10,411 nt of DNA from Chlamydiales bacterium (GTDB lineage: Bacteria; Chlamydiota; Chlamydiia; Chlamydiales; JAACFD01). The notes beneath the pieces are model-generated. The model was not told the origin of the DNA and made no database searches. It worked only from the letters and a program-made list of their open reading frames with translations. Positions 6,374-10,411 of this stretch are shown in pieces; positions within the stretch are counted from its first letter, which is position 1, and every line of letters starts with the position of its first letter. The DNA is taken from contig JAACFD010000050.1 of the NCBI GenBank assembly GCA_009937555.1, forward strand, positions 1-10,411, written 5' to 3'. The position numbers were made by a program, and so were the translations under genes.

Positions 6374-6520
6374 ATGTTGAAAAGAATGAAAAAAAATACG
6401 CTTCTTTCGCTTCTAAGAGAAATGAAGCTAGCAGCATGTAAGTCTAGCATCTCTAGTTTAAAGAATGAGCAGGATAGTGCTCTTATTTATGCTTTAAGAA
6501 TCTCATTTAACAACGTCTAA
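6374..6520 (+). CDS. Possible 48-aa small protein
   Basis: A clean 48-codon frame runs from ATG to TAA. The product is basic at the N-terminus (MLKRMKKNTLLSLLREMKLA), then polar (SSISSLKNEQDSALIYALRI), and could form an amphipathic helix. It has no recognisable family. Upstream GCGGG is a poor ribosome-binding site. The last 18 bases overlap the 3' end of the convergent 383-aa gene, much like the 14-base convergent overlap at 2854-2867. In DNA this AT-rich an open frame of 48 codons can arise by chance, so the evidence is position, the preceding TATAAT and the stem-loop. It might instead be the remnant of a longer gene. Confidence 0.35.
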   Translation: MLKRMKKNTLLSLLREMKLAACKSSISSLKNEQDSALIYALRISFNNV

Positions 6521-7654
6521 TTTAATTAGCTCTTTTTTAAGTAGCTTATCTAATCCTGTAGTTTCTCTAATTTGTTGTAGTGACTTATCTAGTAGGTTTT
6601 CTATGAATAAAGTAAGTGCGGGACTCTCTGCTAAGGACCTATTTGCATGTTCACTAAGTATTGATAAGATATGTTTGCTCAGTATACCTGCTAGTTCTCC
6701 GGACAAATAAGACTGTAGGCTATCTGCCATTGATTTTACGGCATATTTAAATATAGAAGAGCTTTTAACAGGCTTTTTACCTTCCATAATATCATGAAGG
6801 GTCTCTATTTCTTTAGCTAATTTTTTTCCTGTTTTAAACGCATAAACCGTAAAGGCAATTTGTTTTTGTAGTTCGCTTGCTTCTTGAAAAGCTTTTTCCT
6901 TCAAAAACTCACCATTTTTCGTAAAAAAGTGTTCTACAAGGTTTTTAACTAATGATTGAGTGTAGATCTTTAATAATTTTGATACCTTGCTGTAAATCGC
7001 TTTCTTCATCGATGCAGGGATAGCCTTGCTTTTACCTATTGACTTTCTACACTTTTGAAGAAGTTTTTTTTCTATTTTTTTCAGTTGTTTAAGTTGTTTT
7101 TTTATTTGCAGGCTTTGAGCATTGCTACTAGGAAGCTCTTCACTCAGGGTGCTAAGTATTTTAACAAAGTCTTGTACAGAGTCAGCATCTTTTTTTTCTG
7201 TTAAATCAACCAGTTTTACCTTAGCACTAGCAAGCACTCCGATTTTTTGGCTAATTGACTTGGTGCTAGTGGGAATATTTTGGGAAAGTAGTTGGAAAGA
7301 TAGTTGTGAGCTTTCTACTTTAGTATTAAATCGTAAGTGACCACGTGCGATACAATGTGCTTTAAAGATCAACTTATGTGTAAAGTCAGCTAGGAGAGAA
7401 CCTGATTTAGAAACCTGGTATAGTTTTCGGTAAGTAGGGATTAGCTTTAATCTAATGCGTTGGCAAAACTGAGAGTAAAAAAGAGTCTCATTTCTTAATG
7501 AATGTCCTTTTGCTATAAATAGTGCTTTAGCTACCTTTTGAATCGCTACACCTATATGTCTTTCACTGCTATCAAGGCAGCTTGGGCTTAGTCTAGGTGC
7601 TGTAGAAGAAAGGGGTGCTGAAGAGAGGTCTTCAGTAAGCATATTATATTCCAT
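6503..7654 (-). CDS. 383-aa Lys/Ser/Leu-rich helical protein of unknown function
   Basis: I do not recognise this protein. The first ~32 residues are Ser/Thr/Pro-rich and low in charge (LSSAPLSSTAPRLSPS), as in many type III secretion signals. The rest is predicted by eye to be nearly all helical and strongly basic, with a likely coiled coil at about 183-204 (QIKKQLKQLKKIEKKLLQ) and amphipathic helices near 300-375. There is no signal peptide, no convincing membrane segment and no catalytic motif. The ATG at 7654 has no good ribosome-binding site; the ATG at 7642 is an alternative. It lies between tsaD and the LRR gene, all on the minus strand, but gaps of 93 and about 330 bases suggest separate transcripts. 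A secreted effector or a structural protein is a reasonable guess, not shown. Confidence 0.72.
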   Translation of the reverse strand: MEYNMLTEDLSSAPLSSTAPRLSPSCLDSSERHIGVAIQKVAKALFIAKGHSLRNETLFYSQFCQRIRLKLIPTYRKLYQVSKSGSLLADFTHKLIFKAHCIARGHLRFNTKVESSQLSFQLLSQNIPTSTKSISQKIGVLASAKVKLVDLTEKKDADSVQDFVKILSTLSEELPSSNAQSLQIKKQLKQLKKIEKKLLQKCRKSIGKSKAIPASMKKAIYSKVSKLLKIYTQSLVKNLVEHFFTKNGEFLKEKAFQEASELQKQIAFTVYAFKTGKKLAKEIETLHDIMEGKKPVKSSSIFKYAVKSMADSLQSYLSGELAGILSKHILSILSEHANRSLAESPALTLFIENLLDKSLQQIRETTGLDKLLKKELIKLDVVK

Positions 7655-7701
7655 TGTTTGTTTTAATAATTCATTAAACTACTGGAATATAAAGGTTTGA
7701 T

Positions 7702-7736
7702 TAAAATTAAAAAGATTTGATAAAGTTTTAATTTTA
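7702..7736 (-). terminator. AT-only inverted repeat downstream of tsaD
   Basis: Arms TAAAATTAAAA (7702-7712) and TTTTAATTTTA (7726-7736) form a perfect 11-bp repeat around a 13-base loop, 12 bases after the tsaD stop. The minus-strand 3' arm contains CTTTTTAATTTT, so it may work as a weak intrinsic terminator. The stem has no G-C pairs, so the call is tentative. The same segment must also hold the promoter of the 383-aa gene, for which I find no clear boxes. Confidence 0.35.
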
Positions 7737-7747
7737 GAAGCTGGGGG

Positions 7748-8773
7748 TTAACCCATTTTTAATCGGTTCTCCGCTTTGATAGATAAAGCATCGGCCTTTT
7801 TACTGTGCAAAAACTGATGACAGCCAAGCCCTGCTATCATAGCAGCATTATCTAAGCAAAGCTTACTATTTGGCCACACTAGCTGAAATTTATCCTGTGT
7901 ATAGCTTTCAAACAAGCTACGAAGAGTTTGGCTTTGTGATACACCTCCACCAAAAATGATAGAAGAGATTTGATACTTCTCTGCTGCCTTAAAGGTCTTT
8001 TTTATAATATCTGTAAAGGCTGCTTGTTGAAAGCTAGCTGCAAGATCTGGGAAGGCTTCTTTTGCTAAAATATTAGCAGAGTGCTTATTGGCCTTAGGTC
8101 CTTTAAGAGCGTATAGCATTGCTGTTTTTAAGCCGCTAAAAGAAAAGTGGAGAGGCTTGTTCTTTACTCTTCCTGCTTTTAATTTAAATTTATTGGGATC
8201 ACCTTCAAGTGCTAATTTCTCAATTTCAGGTCCACCTGGATAGGGGAGACCCATTAAAACAGCTGCTTTATCAAAGGCTTCTCCTACAGCATCATCAACT
8301 GTAGCACCTATCTCTTCATAAGTTCCAAGGTCTTTCATTAATACTAAGCTGGTATGTCCACCTGAAATGATCACACCAAGACAAGGAAAAGTTACTTCTT
8401 TAGGTTCGTCCATTAAAGCAGCATATAAATGAGCCTCTATATGATTAACCCCTACAAAGGGAGTGTTGGTGCAAAGAGCTAAACCTTTGGCAGTGTTGAG
8501 GCCTACTAAAAGCGCTCCTAAAAGGCCTGGGCCTTTTGTTGCTGCGATAAGGTCTATATCCTCCAAAGTTAAATTGGCCTCTTTCAAAGCAGTGTCTATA
8601 GTAGGAATAATGCGTTCTATATGTTCTCTAGAAGCTAGCTCAGGAACAACACCACCAAAACGTTGGTGGGAGCGCATCTGAGAAAATACAATATTTGATA
8701 GAATTTCTTTTCCATCTTTCACTACAGCAGCAGCTGTTTCATCACAAGAGCTTTCAATACCTAGGCAATACAT
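7748..8773 (-). CDS. tsaD: tRNA N6-adenosine threonylcarbamoyltransferase TsaD
   Basis: TsaD transfers the threonylcarbamoyl group to A37 of ANN-decoding tRNAs, working with TsaB and TsaE in bacteria. The 341-aa protein has family length and all main motifs: LGIESSCDET (4-13), SHQRFGGVVPELASREH (35-51), NHIEAH with metal ligands His111 and His115, SGGHTSL (137-143), DDAVGEAFDKAA (160-171), the PGGP glycine turn (179-182), FSGLKTA (212-218), GGGVSQSQTLR (275-285) and CLDNAAMIAG with metal ligand Asp308. At 281 it has Ser where most TsaD proteins have the nucleotide-contacting Asn (VSANRTLR in E. coli). A GTG at 8782 would add three residues, but the ATG at 8773 matches the usual family N-terminus and has AAAG upstream. 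A -10-like TATAAT lies at 8799-8804. It appears monocistronic. Confidence 0.97.
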   Translation of the reverse strand: MYCLGIESSCDETAAAVVKDGKEILSNIVFSQMRSHQRFGGVVPELASREHIERIIPTIDTALKEANLTLEDIDLIAATKGPGLLGALLVGLNTAKGLALCTNTPFVGVNHIEAHLYAALMDEPKEVTFPCLGVIISGGHTSLVLMKDLGTYEEIGATVDDAVGEAFDKAAVLMGLPYPGGPEIEKLALEGDPNKFKLKAGRVKNKPLHFSFSGLKTAMLYALKGPKANKHSANILAKEAFPDLAASFQQAAFTDIIKKTFKAAEKYQISSIIFGGGVSQSQTLRSLFESYTQDKFQLVWPNSKLCLDNAAMIAGLGCHQFLHSKKADALSIKAENRLKMG

Positions 8774-8782
8774 AATCAACAC

Positions 8783-9016
8783 TTTAGTTTTTCAATAAAT
8801 TATACAAGATGCAAGCTTAAATATAGAGAGGCTTTTTAGCTAATTTTTAAAAAGAAAGCTAGATACTATTCTCTCTTAAAAATAAGATTGAGAGATAGGA
8901 AGTTAACAAACTAATATTTTAAGTAAGTTAGGATAGGCTGGATATAGTTTTTATGTGTTTTTCTATAAGCTCGCATAAGCTATCCTTTCTTTATAAATGA
9001 TAAGTATAGATTTGAA
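8783..9016. promoter_or_regulatory. Divergent intergenic region of tsaD and the M48-like gene
   Basis: For tsaD, TATAAT (minus strand, 8799-8804) is a good -10 box with a poor -35. Further out lie a repeat with arms TCTCTC and GAGAGA (about 8870-8895, inner CTTA-AAAA-TAAG) and a 7-bp inverted pair AGGATAG (8930-8936) and CTATCCT (8980-8986). Two ATAAGCT copies sit ten bases apart (8965-8971 and 8975-8981), one helical turn, ahead of the M48-like gene. The promoter of that gene is not clear; TATAAA at 8992-8997 is the best -10 candidate. No RNA gene or small ORF stands out. Confidence 0.4.
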
Positions 9017-9868
9017 ATGAACTTAGTCTCTTATGCAAAAGCCACCCTGCGGGTATACCAAATAACACTAACAGATTACTATAAAGAAGAAGGCTCACTA
9101 CGAATTCTACATATTTTTGCCTACTTTATTCCCTCTACAGCTCCTTACTGTCATCGCATTGTAGCCTTTTTCAAAGGCAGACAACTTGATTTACTTACAG
9201 ATGAAAATTTACAAAAGCCTCAGTGGGCTAAGTTGAGAAAAGTAATTGATGAAGTAAAAGGTCTTTATGCAATCAAGGGTGAAATAAGAATTGCTAAGGA
9301 CTTATCTGGGGAAATTGAGGACTATGCGCTTACTGATAACATAATTATTGTAAATGAAGAAAGGCTATCTGGTTCATCAGATGACGCTCAAAAATTTGCA
9401 ATTGCTCATGAGCTTGCTCATTATATCCATCGCCACTTAGCTAAAAGAAATTATTTAGATTGTTTGTGGGTAGTAGTAGACCTCTCGTGTGTAGCACTAG
9501 CTTGTTATAAATCACGTTTGTACTTTTTAGCATGGGGAGTGGCGGAGCTCACTATCTTTCATATTGATAGAGCTATTTCTAGAGCTCGAGAAAAAGAAGC
9601 AGATTTAACAGCTATAAAAATTCTTAGGTCAAGTAAAGGAGCTAGAGAAGCTTTTATTACAGATTTGATGCTTTCTGCAGCAGAGTATATGAAAGAACAT
9701 AACTTGCTATTACCAGAGGGCTTATCAGACTCTGAATTCACTGAAGAACTGCTGACTGTTGGCATCCAACTGGATAGGTTAATAGTAGGAAGGGCTTCTC
9801 TATCACATTCCACTTCTCTCACTAGGCTAAAATATAGTAAATTAGATGAAGAGTTAGAAGAGCTTTAA
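9017..9868 (+). CDS. M48-like zinc metalloprotease with a hydrophobic segment
   Basis: The 283-aa protein has the zincin helix AIAHELAHYIHRH (HExxH at 131-135, ligands His131 and His135, catalytic Glu132) and a downstream third-ligand motif REKEADLTAI (Glu194) as in peptidase family M48 (HtpX/Ste24/Oma1 group). A hydrophobic stretch (about 147-182, WVVVDLSCVALACY and FLAWGVAELTIF) lies between them, where M48 members carry membrane helices. A C-terminal SHSTSLTRLKYSKL recalls the M48 'tHPst.eRi' element. The N-terminus lacks the usual paired HtpX membrane helices, though about 30-52 is mildly hydrophobic. It may be a membrane-attached quality-control protease or a host-directed enzyme. The ATG has no strong ribosome-binding site, but no better in-frame start is seen. 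A short terminator follows. Confidence 0.8.
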   Translation: MNLVSYAKATLRVYQITLTDYYKEEGSLRILHIFAYFIPSTAPYCHRIVAFFKGRQLDLLTDENLQKPQWAKLRKVIDEVKGLYAIKGEIRIAKDLSGEIEDYALTDNIIIVNEERLSGSSDDAQKFAIAHELAHYIHRHLAKRNYLDCLWVVVDLSCVALACYKSRLYFLAWGVAELTIFHIDRAISRAREKEADLTAIKILRSSKGAREAFITDLMLSAAEYMKEHNLLLPEGLSDSEFTEELLTVGIQLDRLIVGRASLSHSTSLTRLKYSKLDEELEEL

Positions 9869-9870
9869 TC

Positions 9871-9889
9871 TAGCTAACAGCTACTTTTT
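9871..9889 (+). terminator. Short intrinsic terminator after the M48-like gene
   Basis: TAGCT-AAC-AGCTA (9871-9883) is a perfect 5-bp stem with a 3-base loop, followed by CTTTTT. It begins two bases after the stop codon and fills the 29-base gap to the convergent gene. The stem is short and moderately AT-rich, so efficiency may be modest. Confidence 0.5.
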
Positions 9890-9897
9890 GTAAATAT

Positions 9898-10411
9898 TTA
9901 GAGAGTTGGAGCTAGAGTAGAGTTTAATACCTGAACGCTTTGCTCATGACTTTTACTTAGAAAGTGGCGAAGAATTAAAGGGGGCATATCTAGAAGTGCT
10001 TTTGCAATAGGGTCAGCTGAAAGGAACCCTATATCAGTAAAAAAGTGATAGCCCCTTCCTGTTCCAATACAGCTTAAGCTAGCTTGGCGTCCGTATATAT
10101 CAAATGCTTCTTGAGCAATCGCTCTTACACAAGCTGTAGCAGCACCTTTAGATTCTCTACAGGTTAATTTTCTAGGGTTTTTCACAATAGAAGTAATAAG
10201 GATTCGTTGATCGCTTTTTTTATGAGCATAGCAGGCTATAACTAAGACTTCTAAATGTTCATTAAAGATAACCTTTACTCTGTCAGAACTTTCAGTTCTA
10301 TCTGTAGTCTTTGTTTCTTCTTCTTCAGTCGCATCAGCTTCTATCACAACTTCAGCTTCAGCAGGAGCAGCTGAAGGAATTTCAATTGGGAAGTAGCACT
10401 CTATACCATCT
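9898..10411 (-). CDS. C-terminal part of uncharacterised protein, possible GNAT-like domain (partial)
   Basis: The frame is open through the right edge, so the GTG at 10347 is probably not the start and the gene continues outside. About 170 residues are visible. A Pro/Ala/Glu linker (PSAAPAEAEVVIEADATEEEE) leads to a compact domain with a strand HLEVLVIACYA, a segment CRESKGAATACVRAIAQEAFD resembling the acetyl-CoA loop and helix of GNAT acetyltransferases, a strand ASLSCIG and GYHFFTDIGF, like the 'FY.klGF' element of GNATs. The usual Q/RxxGxG/A signature is imperfect (RESKGAA), so the match is weak. A chlamydia-specific conserved protein of unknown function is equally likely. There is no membrane segment. 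It converges with the M48-like gene. Confidence 0.6.
   Translation of the reverse strand, partial: DGIECYFPIEIPSAAPAEAEVVIEADATEEEETKTTDRTESSDRVKVIFNEHLEVLVIACYAHKKSDQRILITSIVKNPRKLTCRESKGAATACVRAIAQEAFDIYGRQASLSCIGTGRGYHFFTDIGFLSADPIAKALLDMPPLILRHFLSKSHEQSVQVLNSTLAPTL

Noticed and set aside
6311..6500. 10-base direct repeat GCTTTAAGAA as attachment sites of a mobile element
   Set aside because: The 170 bases between the copies hold no integrase or transposase, and a 10-base match in AT-rich DNA can be chance.
7122..7340. 72-aa plus-strand ORF inside the 383-aa gene
   Set aside because: Ser/Leu/Val-rich antisense shadow of a Lys/Ser-rich gene; no promoter or ribosome-binding site.
8463..8681. 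72-aa plus-strand ORF inside tsaD
   Set aside because: tsaD is certain on the opposite strand and this frame is its antisense.
9559..9822. 87-aa minus-strand ORF inside the M48-like gene
   Set aside because: It is antisense to the zinc-ligand and C-terminal region of a recognisable protease.
10347..10347. GTG as the true start of the right-edge gene
   Set aside because: The frame stays open to the window end without a stop, and the GTG lies inside a Pro/Ala/Glu linker.

Overview
This 10.4 kb, AT-rich and gene-dense window looks like the chromosome of an environmental (amoeba- or arthropod-associated) member of the Chlamydiota. The inference rests on a SycD/LcrH-type TPR protein of the size seen in chlamydiae, a leucine-rich-repeat protein of eukaryotic (FBXL/AMN1-like) style beside it, long orphan proteins that look like effectors, and short AT-rich intergenic regions. 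No rRNA, 16S or phylogenetic marker is present to prove it. tsaD is the only complete universal gene. There is no tRNA, rRNA, CRISPR array, IS element or prophage gene.

Layout. (1) Bases 1-278, plus strand: the C-terminal end of what looks like the DNA polymerase III delta' subunit (holB). (2) Bases 406-2867, plus strand: a tight three-gene operon encoding a crotonase-superfamily enzyme, an HSDL2-type short-chain dehydrogenase and an alpha/beta hydrolase, probably working on acyl-CoA or lipid substrates. In the crotonase the two classical hydratase glutamates are absent and a PaaG-type aspartate is present. In the dehydrogenase the usual catalytic serine is alanine. (3) Bases 2854-6168, minus strand, converging with (2): in transcription order a ~701-aa LRR protein, a SycD-like TPR chaperone and a 127-aa Gly/Asp-rich protein. 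This arrangement suggests a type III secretion effector/chaperone locus. (4) Bases 6169-6502: an intergenic region with a good promoter for the LRR gene, a perfect 10-bp stem-loop just after a TATAAT box on the other strand, and a possible 48-codon gene (6374-6520). (5) Bases 6503-7654, minus strand: a 383-aa Lys/Ser/Leu-rich helical orphan protein. (6) Bases 7748-8773, minus strand: tsaD, for tRNA t6A modification. (7) Bases 9017-9868, plus strand: a small M48-like zinc metalloprotease with one hydrophobic region, ending in a short intrinsic terminator. (8) Bases 9898-10411, minus strand: the C-terminal part of an uncharacterised protein with an acidic linker and a possible GNAT-like domain, cut by the window edge.

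The most interesting material is accessory: the LRR/chaperone/Gly-rich cluster, the orphan 383-aa protein next to it, the stem-loop plus small ORF between them, and the lipid-type operon with altered active sites. Several long ORFs begin at weak GTG or TTG codons. For the LRR protein, the chaperone and TsaD, internal ATG starts are better supported and are used here.
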